In this document: positions 38,579-51,903 of the stretch, piece after piece
Position numbering within the stretch: the stretch's first letter is position 1
Layout of the letters: the number at the start of each line of letters is the position of its first letter
DNA from: Tetrahymena thermophila SB210
Lineage: Eukaryota; Ciliophora; Oligohymenophorea; Hymenostomatida; Tetrahymenidae
Assembly: GCF_000189635.1 (NCBI RefSeq)
Contig: NW_002476434.1
Coordinates: 992,001 to 1,056,000, forward strand
Direction of reading: 5' to 3'
DNA length: 64,000 bases
The notes under the pieces: model-generated
What the model saw: only the letters and a program-made list of their open reading frames with translations
What the model was told of the DNA's origin: nothing
The model's database searches: none
Position numbers and translations under genes: made by a program

Positions 38579-41500
38579 TCAATATTTACAATGCTCTTGC
38601 TCAGTAAATGAAAAATCATTCACCTTTTCAGCATTTATTTTATCAATATGCTGTTCATCAAAACTTTTTAAATTGTTTGCATTTTAATTAGTTAGTTGAT
38701 TAGTTTAATGATCATCGTCTTCTTCAATTATAGGAATTCCGGAAGGAATAAATTACAAATTGTTATTTAAATAATTATTATTATTATCAATTTCGTTTTC
38801 TTAAGGGCTGAAAACTTTAGAAGGATTGATAAATTGATTGTATAGTTGCTTTTTTTAACTTTATAATTAAATATGATAACTATCCATAATATAATCTCCA
38901 CTATCATATTTTTTTTCGTTCTAATTTTACCCACTGCTTTCAGGGTAAAATGAAGTAACATTTAAACTTGAGCTTTAAGTTTTAATGGATCTGCTTCTAT
39001 CATTTTCTTTATAGGCTGAGTTTAACTTAAAGTTTGAATTTACTAAATTTGTTTCTTTCTTGGAACTTGACAAACCTTTAAAAGTGTTTTTCTTATCACT
39101 CTCAAGCAATGGCATTTTAAATCTATTTAAAAATGAAATAAAATTTTTTAAAATTTGTATTAATGTTGAAATAAATTACGCTGTGTTTTAAATTTTTTTG
39201 AGTTCACTGTCAATAGCAATTTCAAAGCTCTTTCTTTGGTTTAAAAATGACATAACTTCAAAATAAAGATCATTATTTACTGATTCTTACTCAAGAGATT
39301 TCTTCATATTATACTCCTTAGTCATTTTTCTCCATAAACTTTTTTAAGAATAAAAAAAGATTAATTTAAATAAAAAAATAATTAAAAATGTTTACAAGAA
39401 TGATTAGAAAAGATGTTTTTGTCTTTGCTTAGTTAGAATCTTTCCTAAAGCATTCCTTTTAATTTCTTTGTAATTTCTTTTTTCCAAAACGCTTGCGCTG
39501 TATTCAGAAATAGAGAAAAGACCTTCATATTTCTGTTACAGGATTTTTTTAGAAGAAATCAGTTACAGTTTTAGACAGAATATAGTTAAAGCCTTCGATT
39601 TATAGTAAATATTTCCCACTTATCTTATTTAGTTAAGAGCACAAGATAAATTATATATTTGATTCTATTGTTAGAATTTGTTTAATACACTTGCAAATTT
39701 ATCTAGCTTAGTTGAATAATTAATTAATTTCAGCTATTTAAAGGCTTACTTTTTAGCTTCGAGAGCAGCATTTTCAACTAAATAAACTACACGAGTATAT
39801 AATTACTTTTATTTGTTGTTAAGATCATTCATAGATTGTAAAACTTCGTTCATTACCTAAATTTCTCCTTGCTTTTAAGAAGCTTAAATTGCTCTTTTTT
39901 TTGCTTAGCTGATTTCTAAATTTTGATATGTCTCAACATATATTTTGCTCATTTAATTTTCTTTCAAAATGTTGATAAAATGGAGATAATTTGGAAGTAG
40001 TATTCCATTTTTCAATATTTTAGCTAATTTTGATACAAATTATTAAGCTTTTCTCTTCTAAGAGCTCAATTCTTTCATTTGATTGAATGCATAGCTTAAA
40101 TATTCCTATTACTATCTGATGGAAATATTAGAAACAATTTACATAAGAGAGCTACGTTGCTAGCTGACCAAGTTAATTTATTCGAAAGCATTTTAAATTA
40201 ATCTTTTTAAGCCTAGTTTAGACTTACGATTTAATATATTTGCTAAATATGAATACCTCTATCTTAGTCTTTAAGCCATTTCTTCCTAAGAAATCAAAAT
40301 AGGTTGCTGGATTTTTATTGTACTCAATCTAAAAGGAGTAGAAGTATTAAGCTTTATCGTACGATCGGTGGAAGGAGAAGGTATGATTTACTGCATTCCT
40401 TATTATTAGTAGTTTTAAATTTAGCTAAATGAAGATCTATTGGCTTATTAAAGAGTTGGGTCTACTTAATTTAATTCATTCTACTGTTGCATTATCTCTC
40501 TCTTGCTCAAAGGAGATACGTATCTGTTATCTTACTCTATGAAGGTTTGTATTTGTTATGCCACAAACTGATTTGATTATTTGATATCTTGATAAGTATC
40601 TAAATCGTAGTCACGAATTGTTTCAAAAGACTACTTAATTAAATTATAATAAGGAACCCTTAAAATGGAGACTAATCTCCTAATCGTTTTAGTTTTAGCT
40701 TCACTGTATTGCTTTATTTTAATAAATGAATCAACTAGTAACCTTCTTTCAAGCATAAATAATTTAAATCCTAATTTACGAGAGGCTTTTTATCTTATTT
40801 CTGCATTCTTGCTTTGCTTCTAAATTGAAAAAAGAGCATTTCTTTTTTATTTATTGAAGATATTTTACAATACCATGAAAATTACAAGCATCTTATTAGC
40901 ATTTTATTTATCAATCTATTTTATTCTAAGAAGTTTATTCCAAAAGAAATTAAAATTCTCCTTTTCTGTAAAATCTTTCATTTTTTACATATTTTTAACA
41001 GCTTTTTATATTGTTTGTATTTTTTTATCATTTTATTTTAAAATTTCAACACCATCTCTTAAAATTATTTTATTTATTAATTCTGACATATTCTGAATTA
41101 ATTTTTATTTTTTTATTTCATTTTTAATATAAGTAAATCCATAGCTAATATTTTATTTTTTACGATTATCAAAGACTGCTTTAAGCTTAACACTAAGCAT
41201 TAAGTAGAAACTTTTTGACTAAATTTTTCTTTGCTTGCTCTAGTAAGCATCAACTAGCCTATTGCTTTTTAAGTAGGTTATAGCAAAATTTACATTTTCC
41301 TTTAATTTCTTTTGGAAAAAGTTACTGAATAAAGAAGCTGCTAAACGCCTTTTAACAAAAGTGTTTTTACAAGCCCATTTGATCTAATTAAATGCATCAC
41401 TTTAAAGTTTTTATTGGCGGTTATTAAATATTTTAACAAATATTTCACTCAATTTTCCAAGTCTTTTCTATTACAAATCGTTTCTCTTTTATTTAATTTA

Positions 41501-44500
41501 GAATAACTTTCTGAATGCATCTTACTTACGGTTCTAAAATAACTTTTACAAAACCCCTTAAATACGGTAAGCTATTGCCTTGTTATTAAGTGATTTTGAT
41601 TATTCATACTTTTTAGCACCACTTTCACTCAATTTCTTAATTATTTCTTTGTTTTTTTAAATTTATTATTCTTAATTTAAAGATAAAAAAGCACTCTTTA
41701 AGTAGTGCTTTTATTTATTTCTCAGCAATGAGTTGATAGTTAAAATAGCAGCCCTCTTCCTAGCATTAGCCAAATAAATCTGCTTAGATGATATTTGAAT
41801 TTAGGAAAATGCTTGTTAAATTCTAGTTTTAATCAAATTGCAAAATACTTTTTTTAAAAGAAAATTCTTTTTGTTGTTACAATTTTCTAATTACATATTT
41901 AGTTTGTAGAGAGAATTTAAACACTCCCTCTTCTTTCTCTCAGCAATTTTCCTAAATACATCTTATAACTTCATAGCTAAAAAGTGATATTAGCTAAATT
42001 TACCCTTCACAAAATTTCTTGAAACTGTGTAAAGAGACCTTAAGTTATTGAAGGCAGTTTTTTTGTTCTAATATTCTTTATTCTATATGAAAATTAACAA
42101 AGATCTGACTTAAGTCTAAAGTGCTTTATTATCTATAGCTGCTCTCTAAATTTAAAAGAATGCCGACCTCTTTTTCTGATGCAACTAGCAATCAAGATGG
42201 TAAAACATTCTGTCAATCTTTTCCTTTTTATTAAATTTGCTATTTCCATAGCTACTGATTTTCATGAATGCTCCAACTAGATTACGAATTCTAACAGAAT
42301 TTACTACACGGCTTGCCATGTAGCAGACTAACTCGTATTTAACATAGATGTCAATATATTTAATCATTTTCATTTCCTTCTTTTTAAGTAAAGTTTCTAT
42401 TAGTCTATCCATTCCTTTTGATATTCTCCTATTTCTCAGCTCTTCTTAAACTTCGTTTCTTATTTAGTTCTTTTCTTCGTATATTAAAGGCTTTTTATCC
42501 TTTTTTTATTCAATTTACTTGACTTTATGAGACTCTTCCTGCTCTTCAACTTTTTAAACCTAAAAGAATTAGTTCCTCATTTGGTTTAAATTATTTGTTA
42601 TTGGAGACTAAACTGACACCAATTACTGCTCTACAATGCTATCCTATTCCTTTTCATTATAAAAAAAATAATAAAATTATTATCCTTAAATTTTTATTTT
42701 AAATTACTTGCTAAAATGGTCTCCATACTACAGTATTTTAGCTAAATTACTTATTTAAGTCTATAGACTCAAAAAGTTAGTTTCTAGTATTATTATTTTC
42801 TAGATAGCTAACAGTTTATCTGATGCCAGCTTCTTCTGCTTATCTCAAAAATTAAACAGGATTTAGACTAATTCTATGGAAATTTGCAGTATCTAAATTA
42901 TTTTAATGACTATTGTTATAACTGCTATTACAATTTTTAAAAGAGGGACTGTTGAATTGAAAACTTTTCCTTTATTCAAAACTTCTTTCTAATAATTTAG
43001 AATTTGGACTTAAATTAGAATTGTTTGTTGTAAATTTATTTGAAGGAACATAGCTTGATTTTATTGGTGAGGTACATACTCTTTAGTAATTTTTGATTGC
43101 TATAAAATATTAACTCATCTTTTTGTAATAAAATTCACTTAGTATTCTAGAGAACTATTTATCATTTCTGTTGCTGCTTTTCCTAAATGTTTCTTATAAA
43201 ATCTGTTAAGGTGAAGCTTTTTTGAGCTAAAATTTCAATTTTTTATTTTCTGAATTTTAATAAGAATCTTGTTGACTGTCTTAATTGGACTGTAAAACAA
43301 ATCTAGTACTTGACATGCTACTTAGTGGAGTTGATGATTGATCATTTTATTCAGATTAAGATGATTGTTCGGATATTTGAATATTATTCTACTCTTTTTA
43401 CTTTTTCAACGGATCTATAAATATTGATCCTTTTTTATCTAATAAAATGCTAGAACCTAACAAGCTTTTATTAATACGAGCTAAAACTTATGTTGAAGGT
43501 CTCCACTTTTACTGATTAACTATGCTAGGAATTAAATTATTACTGCTATTAATCTAAGTGTTTGTTTTTTCTACAGCCCTTGAGGTAGTTATTGGAGATT
43601 TAGATTGAGTTTTTCTAGCTGAATATCCATTTTATTCTATTAGAGGTATTCTTGTACAAGAAGAATACTACGATGCCAGCTTAATAAAAAATATGGCCTT
43701 TTATTTAAATTATTTATCTTCTATTAATTATTATATGCTAGCTATTTTCATGCATCCAAAGGCTTTGATAAACTATTTGCTTGGTATTTTTTGCTAAGGT
43801 GTTTCATATAAATTTAAGTATTGTTGAAGGTCTTCATTGCAGCGATTTGCAAGTCTTCCCTTTTCTTCATCATACTAAGTAACAGTTATTTATATTTTTT
43901 CACTAATAGGTTTCTTTTTTGAATACTTCAGCAAGGTTTAATGAGTATCTGGTTCGTAAAACTATATTTTCTTGAGGGCGAAAGACATCATTTCGAATGG
44001 ATGTATTCTAATTACTCTATGCAATTTGTTGAAAGCTATAGTATAGATCTGATATTTGTTATAATTTTTTTTAATCTATCTAAATGCTTGCTTCAAAGTA
44101 GCCATTCTAACTAATTCATAGTTTTTAGTAACAACTAAATCAAGTAAGCGATTTCTACGTATTTAAGAAATACTAATTGGCTTTTTTTTTGTGGATTGCT
44201 TATCATCAATATCAGATATACTTCTTAGCCCTCTTTTGGCTGTCTTTAATTAATCTGGAGTTTTTTATAATCGAGATTTATCCAGTTGGCTTTGCAGATT
44301 TTATGATTTAAAAAGGATGCTTTACGATTGCAGCATAGAATTATTCTAGCTGTTATTATTAGATATCTAATTAATCTAGCTTAAATTGATAGATTAAGGA
44401 ATAATGAAGTCTTAATTGAAATTCTAAACACTGTGTATGCTACTTGACAATATTTCGCTTGCATTTGAATTCTATATAAGGTGTGAATTGCTTTCATAAA

Positions 44501-44986
44501 TATGATTATTTTCTTTACTTGTCCTTATTGGGCTTACCTAATAAGTTATTAAATATCATGCTTTTTAATGCTTTTGCTAAATTACTATGAAAAAATTTAC
44601 TGATTAATTTCCAAAGACTGTTGAAGGCCTTGCCCTTTCATACCATTTACTTTTCCTTGGCTAAGGAGTTAGATTCATTTATAAATGCTATACCTTCTAT
44701 GAACCTTGTTACTTTTGAATAATCCTTTTCGATTGGCTATAAACTTAAAGTTAAAAGCTATTTCGTTTGCTTTTTTTAAGGTCTTTTTACTCTTTACTTT
44801 CTAAACGTTTAATTTATTTGTTGTTAAATTTTGTCAGCAAGAGCTGATTTCACTTATTTGTTAAATTATTCTTAATCTTAATTTCTTTTTAAAATGTTAT
44901 ATATTGTCTGGTAACGTTAACATTTTTCATTATACTTACATAATAACTTTTAGCTTGTAATTTTATGGCCAATTAGAAATTTTCAT
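38579..44986 (-). CDS. Very large helical-repeat protein of unknown function (about 2,000 aa)
   Basis: One frame, with TAA and TAG as Gln, runs from about 44850 down to a TGA at 38581-38579. It is interrupted by introns at 44600-44538 (phase 0, removing a TGA), 42707-42650 (phase 0), about 39400-39347 and probably near 39180-39130. The N-terminal quarter is Ser/Asn/Gln-rich with a basic segment (TKKKPISISQIRRNRLL). From about 42.4 to 39.4 kb the protein is a long array of degenerate helical units, each with an A-F-x-x-[LI] core and basic, Gln-rich surroundings (AFNNLRSL, AFSQIQIS, AFRKLFQIK, AFNQIKWA, AFKQLKLI). This is reminiscent of centrin-binding Sfi1-type or IQ-type repeats, but I cannot assign it. 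The tail is acidic/Ser-rich and ends EQEHCKY. The first exon is uncertain: an ATG at 44986 followed by a GTAAGT donor at 44939 is a candidate. Confidence 0.7.
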
Positions 44987-46079
44987 TGCTAAACAAATTC
45001 TATTAATTTATTATCCTTAAATTTTATTTTCACCATTTATTTTATTTTATTTTTAAAGAAGATCCAAAATAGAATAACAAAAATTTAATCAATTCATATT
45101 TAATTAAAATAGTAATTTTAAAAATAAATAGATATTCTTAAATAAATTCTATTTATTATTATAATCTACAATTCTTACTATCATTTATATATCTCTATTT
45201 TATTTTTATTAAAAAAAAAGCAATATTATTTCGTATTTACTAATAAAATATATTTTAATTATATATATATTGTATTTGTTAATTGAAGTTATGTTGAATT
45301 AAAAATTTTAAATACTTTAAATTTCAAAAAAGTAATAAAAAATTCTATTTTTTAATTGATTTAAAATTAATTAAATTATTTATCAGAATCTATAATAAAT
45401 ATTTTCATCTAAAAGAAAAACAATATTAAAAAATAAAGACATTACTAAAAAATAGTGATGACATACCACTAAATTTTAGAAAGGCATTTAGCTTTTTTTT
45501 ATTTGTTAATATTTATAATTCTTCTTAAAGGTATTTTTAAATTAAAATTAAATTTCAAATCTTAATTATAATAATATTTAATAAATTTAAACTGTTCAAG
45601 AATTAAAATTTTCTATTTTAACAATATAGATTTTTGATGAGTGAGAGAGAGAGTGAACAAGTGATATTGCTTGTAAATTAATTTAAGTAAAGAGCATTTT
45701 TTCAAATAGATATATAATTCAATTAGCTGAATTAAATTGCGTATTAATTTTGTAAGAAGATATCTAATGGAATTAAGTATTTTAAATATGTTGAATGATG
45801 ATGATTATCTATGATTCAAAGGGGAATATTGGAATATATTTAGAAAGATACCTATGCCTATCTATTTATAAAGAATGCATAGAATACCTTTTGAATATTA
45901 ATTAAATGGAATGAAGTTTTTTGAATTGATTTTTTTCTTATGTAATTTTATTGAATTTTTTTGCTAATGTAAATAAATGAATAAAGGAATTGGTTTTTTG
46001 ACTGAATTTGAGTATGAGCATGATTCATTTATTTAAACAGAAAAGAAAACTACAATTTTGATTTATTGAAAAAAGTAGT
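44987..46079. other. Divergent intergenic region
   Basis: AT-rich; a short GAGAGAGAGAGTG run lies at about 45644-45656. No convincing gene. Confidence 0.5.
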
Positions 46080-46440
46080 CAAAAACAAAGCAAAAAAATA
46101 AAAAAGAAACACTTTATCAGTCAGCAAATAATCATAAAAGAATAAGAAAAAGCAAATCTTCCGTGCTAAGGCAGCAAAGATATTGATTGAATATTGTGTT
46201 ATTTTTTGAAGCTTTAGAGAGATCGGTGCATAAAAGTTTAATTGATAGAGCAAGAGGAATAGCAGCAGCGACTCATTTGATAATAATAAGGCAGAAGTTA
46301 TACAAAGAGAAAAACATAGAAGTCATTAAAGTTATTATTTGCTTATTAAAAGTAGACTTGTTAAGATCGTATTAATAAAGGAATAAAAGCTTATATAGTC
46401 TAGCAAGAATATAAGAAAAATAGTTTTTTTTAAAATTAAA
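46080..46440 (+). other. Possible coding segment(s) upstream of X1
   Basis: Base composition is richer in GC than the flanks, and two plus-strand frames are open for 50-80 codons when TAA and TAG are read as Gln. The more protein-like reads NSSSDSFDNNKAEVIQ onward. No frame has a good ATG and TGA codons interrupt each, so exons or a small gene are possible but unresolved. Confidence 0.3.
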
Positions 46441-46643
46441 ATTCAAAGACAAATCAAGAAGTGAAGTAAAAAAGATAATTCAACATTGAATCTTTCTTTT
46501 AAAAATATTATTTCTTCTTGATATTACTTAAATTTAAAGCAGTGTAAATTTAGAAAGAAGCTTACTTGTGAAATTTACAATCTAAAAAAGCGACATAAAT
46601 TTAGTATTGAACTCAATCTGAAAAACTAAATTTTTTGCAAGTA

Positions 46644-47774
46644 ATGAGTAATAAATTTGAATATCATCTATAAAATCGATTAAATTTAGATCCTCTTAGA
46701 GCAACATGTCTGCGATATGCAAAGACTTTTTCTAAAGTGGAACATTAATTTTAAAATAAAGTCTTCTTTTAGTTCGATTCTGAGGGAGTTTTGTTAAAAG
46801 CTTTAGATAGGAATTCGCTTAATATCGCCTAAAAGTAGTTCATGCAATTGAGTAAAGTAAATTAGATAGAGATATTGACATATAATGTAGACGAAGAAGA
46901 ATATAAATAAGTTATCTAAAGAGATATTAAAAATTCTAATAAGTATAGTAAATGCTTCATGTAGTTAATCACATATGAGGCATTCAAAAGTATTGCATAA
47001 TAATTAAAAAATTTTGGGTATGAAGAACCGATGAAGTTATATGAAAAATATATGAAATCTCATCCAAAATTTTCATTTTTACTTTGTAATGAATAATAAT
47101 TTACAAGTGTAAAGGCAGATTTGCTCAAGCTTTTCAAGGGGAGAAGCCATTCTTAATCTGCAGCAATGACATAAAATTAATTTTCATCATCAAGCCATTT
47201 ATCTACTTAAAGTCTAGGGGGCAATTCTCAGTAAGCGATAAACTATGGGTCAAACAAAGATTCTTTTAATTAGTCATAAATTTAATAAAAGATTTTATAA
47301 TGCGGATTTAATAGTATAGCAAGCAATGCCTAAAGCAGTGCAATATAAAAGTCAAAAAGCGATAATACATATTTAGCTGGCAGTAAAGGTAATTAAATAT
47401 ATAAATAAATGTTAGTTATTAAACAGAGAGAAATTAAATAAAATAAACTCTCTTTTCTTAGTTTTAACATTCTTAATTTAGATTCACAAGTAATCTAATC
47501 TAATATAATATAATTAATTTCATTCTCAATAAATCTAAAATATAACTTAAATTAAATAAATCAATACATTCCAATCATAAAATACTGTTTAAAATCATTA
47601 GCTCTTTCCAAATCATTTTATATTTGCAAAATGAATTATCTTAAATTTTAGGAAATGTCTTAGCTGTTAAATTCATGCATTCATTCATTAATTCTTTACT
47701 CTTAAAGTTTTTCAGCAAATAAATAAATTAAAAAGTTAGTAGAAATATCAAAAATAGTCTGGCTATCAAATTGA
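46644..47774 (+). CDS. Protein X1, unknown family, paralogue of X2
   Basis: The ATG is at 46644, with a TGA in frame just upstream. The frame is open to a TGA at 47772-47774 (376 codons), but coding character fades after about 47391, where AAAG/GTAATTAAAT looks like a splice donor; the true 3' end is therefore uncertain. Residues about 14-170 align without gaps to X2 at 54465-55274: shared features include LxxxRAxCL, VxFxFDxxGxxLxAxDxxSL, IxILTxxxxxEYK-like, and GYxEPxxxYE followed by FxxLxC. The remainder is Ser/Gln-rich. The alternating strand and helix pattern ending in SL..A.. vaguely recalls KH-type modules; this is only a suggestion. The pseudokinase gene PK1 starts about 0.4-0.8 kb downstream on the same strand. 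Confidence 0.65.
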
Positions 47775-48154
47775 ATGATTAAAATTTGGCAAAACATTTG
47801 TATTTGATTTAAAATTATCTATAGATAGAACAGTATTTTCAAATAGATTAAATAAATTAAGATGAATTTAGCTGTGTTTTTTATTCATTAGTCAATTTTT
47901 ACCTTATTATTACTAATTTTTGCCTCTGATTAATAATTTAATTTTAAAGAAAAAATTTATATTTTTTTAATTTATCGAGATTTTTATTTTTTTGGCAAAT
48001 CAAATCAAACAAATTATTTATTGAGAACAAAAGCAAAATGCATTTATTTCATTTACAAAATAGACTACAATTGAACACTTTCCTCTTGTTTGTTTATCAA
48101 ATAGTAATAATATTATTTTAAATATTAGGTGCTCTGTTGAATTAGAATAAGAAT

Positions 48155-51085
48155 ATGAATGCGCATTAGTAATAATAGATTAATTCTAGGCAATAAGATA
48201 ATAAGTAATAAAAAATCAATAAGATTAATTTTAATAGCTAATAAAACCAATAGGATTAATATACTAAGGTAGAGTATGTAAAAAAAGAAAAAAGTAACAA
48301 ATCACAAACAGACTTGTGTTAAAATAATAATTATAAAATGAATAATAACAAAAATAAATTTGATAGTAATGATTCAATAAATAACGATATTTATACATCA
48401 GATGAAGAACGCAGTAATAGCTGCAATAGATAGAACAATAAAAATAATTAAAGATTTAGAAATATGTATTAAAATAATGAAAGAAATAATCGAGGATATC
48501 CTGTTTAGTCGCAGTCTCTCAATCATTAACATAATTATAATAATTAAAAATCATATTTCATAAAAAGAGATCTGCAAAGTTATAGCAAGACAGGCACTGA
48601 CACTACAACAACAGGAAGTCACCATGAATTAGATGGAAATGTAAAGAAGTAATAGTAAAATTATTATGATTATGATGATTAGGATGAATATTATGAAAAT
48701 AACTATGACGATTAGAATGAATTTAATAAAATAAATGATTCAACTGATGTATTAGATACAAATGCAGAAGAAAATCAAGTTGAGTACCATTTTTAGAATG
48801 AAATTTTTCATAAAGTTTATTAGAAAAGCAGGGGAAATCACCATAAAAAAAATATCTCATCAAACTCATCAGGAGTTTCTTCAAGGACTCCTTCACTTTC
48901 TAATTCAGCTTAGAATGATTCACACATCTCAGTTGAATCTGAAGATTCTAATTATTCAATCAAGGAATATATGTATCCTGAAGAGGAGCAAGACTTACAA
49001 AAGTACTAATTGATGAATCCTTAGGAGAAGACTTAAAATTTTTATAATCTTTTTTAGTAATAGAACAAAATATTGTAGGAAGAAGATGAAATTAAAATTT
49101 AAAATTAGATTAATTAGTACGAAAAAGTTAATAGTGAGAGCACGGCCTGCTCCTCTTCATCTTCATCGTCTTCATCTTCCTCTTCCCCAGCAACCTAATC
49201 TCCTTAATAACCATAATTATAATAATAGTAATCTTCCTCTCCTAATACAAATTAAATAGTAATATTGGTTTCTAAAAATTCGCCTCACTTAGATGCAAAT
49301 TAATCTATGAAATTTTATAAAAATATGAACAAAAGCTCAAAATAGTAAATTATAGATTCAAATAGTTGTAATGATTTTGATGGAAGTATAGCTAAGATGC
49401 AAGAAATATAGGAAATAATTAGCAAAGGAAACTAAATTATTTTGCTTGATCCTTTAGTATATTTGTGGCTTTTCATTTCTGGAAGAATAAAACCAGAAAA
49501 AGAAATAAAATTTAAAGTTTTTGAAGAGAATAAAAAGATCATTGCCGTAGAAGGGATAGATCAAGATTTATTAAAGCAAGCATGCTGCTTATCATACGAA
49601 AATTTATAAAGGATAGCAACAAATCAAATAGATTAACTTAAATAAAATGAAAGATTTATAGAATTAAAAAATAAATTTGAAATGCCTCATTCTTCGGAAG
49701 GTAGCGATACTGTATAAAATTTATCTAAGTAATCAAGCTAAGAAGAGGAGCAAGATGAAGCTAAAAAAATTCATAATAAAATTAAGAGCAAAAGTAAAAG
49801 CTTAATTATGCCTGGAAAAATTTTAGAGCTTATTACATTTGAGTAGTTCAAGGAGTATTTTAAGAAATTTAAAGTAAAACCCATAATAAAGATGTGTACC
49901 GAATAATTTAAATAAATCAATCCAAAAGACAAACAAAAAGGATGCATTTTGTTTTTAACTCCTTTCGCTCAGCATCAGTCAAAGTAAACCAACGAAGATA
50001 TTATTAAAGAAATTAGCTGCAAAATAGAATCAATATTTTGCCAGATTGTTAAGTTACAGTTATCTAAGCAGATAGTAGATTAGACAAAGCCATACTACTA
50101 GTATAGATAATTCGACATAAAGGATGTCAGAAAGGTATCTTCTTTGAATGACGCTGAAACAGCCTTCATATCAGAATACAAATATCAGACTTATTGCTTA
50201 AAGCAGTATCTTAAATTGAATGATAAAAAATTAAATAAAATTATTGCCAACTACCATGAATAGGCTGTAGCTGACAACCCATAATTTACTCAAACATATG
50301 CTATATCTGTAGTAGCAAAAGGCTCAGATCAAAAGGAAAAAGAACTCTATGTATTATCAGAGTTGATGTACATGAACTTAAAGAATGCACTTGACGACAA
50401 AGTTTTTAAAAATGAAAGTTAACAAGTTGAAGTTTGCATTTAGTTAGTAAATGCTCTCTTCAATCTACATTCAAAGAGCATAGATGAATTCAAGTTATTC
50501 CATGGTAATCTCAAACCAACAAATGTGTTGTTTGACGAAAATCTCTCTCTTTATTTGTCTGATGTTAACTTAGACCCTATCGGTTGTCCTAACGTTTAAA
50601 ATTTTAAATAAAGCTAATCCTCTTCAACATCTTTAACATTCCCAATCTAAAATATCTCTCAGAATATTAATGAAAAAATGATGGGATTACCTCAAAGCTC
50701 ATCAAGTAATCTAATTAGTAGCATGAACAACAGTTTTAGCAGTGTTAACAATACAACTAATTAAAATGGTGTCAACTAAAACTTTTACTGTGCTCCTGAA
50801 TTATTCAAAAGTGACCAAAAATTAAATAAACCATCTACTTATTCTGATATATGGAGTTTAGGCCTTTTGCTTTATGAGATCCTTCAAGGAGCATCTCTGA
50901 AAATTGACAATAAGAAAAAAATAAAAAAGTTGTAGTATGAACACTTTTCAAAGAACTTTGTAGGAATGAAGAACATAATCCAAAAATGCCTTTCTAAAGA
51001 ACCTCAGTAGCGCCCTTCTTGCGAAGAAATTCTCAGTGAGTTGTTAGATATACAAAAATCACTCAATAACTAAAAAGAAAAGTGA
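48155..51085 (+). CDS. PK1: large protein with C-terminal kinase-like (pseudokinase) domain
   Basis: Single-exon frame to the TGA at 51083-51085, 976 aa from the ATG at 48155. The frame stays open upstream to an ATG at 48038, and another candidate ATG is at 48338. The first ~330 residues are disordered and Asn/Gln/Ser-rich, including a run of 12 Ser at about 49151-49186. A middle region (about 49380-50100) is mixed helical. The C-terminal ~300 residues resemble a protein kinase: a VAIK-like Lys context (CLKQYLK), catalytic loop HGNLKPTNVLF at residue 783 (normally HRDxKxxN), DVN at residue 803 (normally DFG), FYCAPEL (APE), SDIWSLGLLLYEI and a final QRPS Arg. Loss of the HRD Asp and the DFG Gly predicts a catalytically dead or very unusual kinase. 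No transmembrane segment lies in the 976-aa form. Confidence 0.8.
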
Positions 51086-51903
51086 TTTGAAATATTGAAT
51101 ACATTTATATAAATTCATTCATCTAATTATACTAATCCATCATCCATCCATAAACATTCATAAAAAAAATCAAAAAACATATTGATTTTTAAAAAATATT
51201 CTTGCTTATTGGATAAAATATTAATCCATAGCTTAAAATAAAAATTAGTATCTAAAAAATAATTATATACTTACTCATGAGTAAGGAAAATGATCATTTA
51301 ATAATTCTAGCAATTCCATTAACTATGCTTTTAAAATTCCAAAATTTAAAGAATTCTTTTACCAAAATAAAAATTTTCTTATCCATGCATACAAAATAGG
51401 TTTGCTATTTATTTAATTTGCTCATTCCTTCTCTTATAATGATTAAAATAAAAATATTTGTTTTGTTTCTTTGTTGCATTCGTTTGCTACAAGTAATAAT
51501 TTAAAAAAACATTAAAAAAGCAGAAAATAACAAAAAGTATTCTGCTTCCTAAATAGTTACAATTATTTTATTTTACTTTCTTTCTTTCTTTCAAATTAAT
51601 TCTTCCTTTTTTTTATTTAAAAAATTTATTACAAACCTTTAAAACTAAATTAATTAATTTGTTCTTCATTTTAATTTAATAAAAAATATATTTAAAATAT
51701 TTCATTAAAACTAAATTAAATTATTTAAAAATACTTTCTTCAACATTATAAAAAATTTTATAAGATTTATATTTAAAATCAAAATGTTTGTAAAGAAATT
51801 GGACAAGCTAATTATTTTATCTAAAATAACTTCATTTATCATTATTGATTGATTTATTATGATTGCTTCAATAAAAATTATTTTTATTGAATTAATATTT
51901 TCT
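51086..51903. other. Convergent intergenic, 0.8 kb
   Basis: AT-rich region between the 3' ends of PK1 and the enoyl-CoA hydratase-family gene, with an ATCC-type run at about 51133-51151. No gene seen. Confidence 0.55.

Noticed and set aside
40854-41096. 80-codon hydrophobic plus-strand ORF
   Set aside because: Antisense shadow of the large helical-repeat gene, whose minus-strand frame is continuous here.
46187-46375. 62-codon ORF as an independent gene
   Set aside because: It begins at a TTG directly after an in-frame TGA, with no ATG; listed only as a possible coding segment.
48038-48154. N-terminal hydrophobic extension of PK1 as a signal anchor
   Set aside because: The frame is open from an ATG at 48038, but the sequence is T-rich like the surrounding leader; the start at 48155 is preferred, though not proven.
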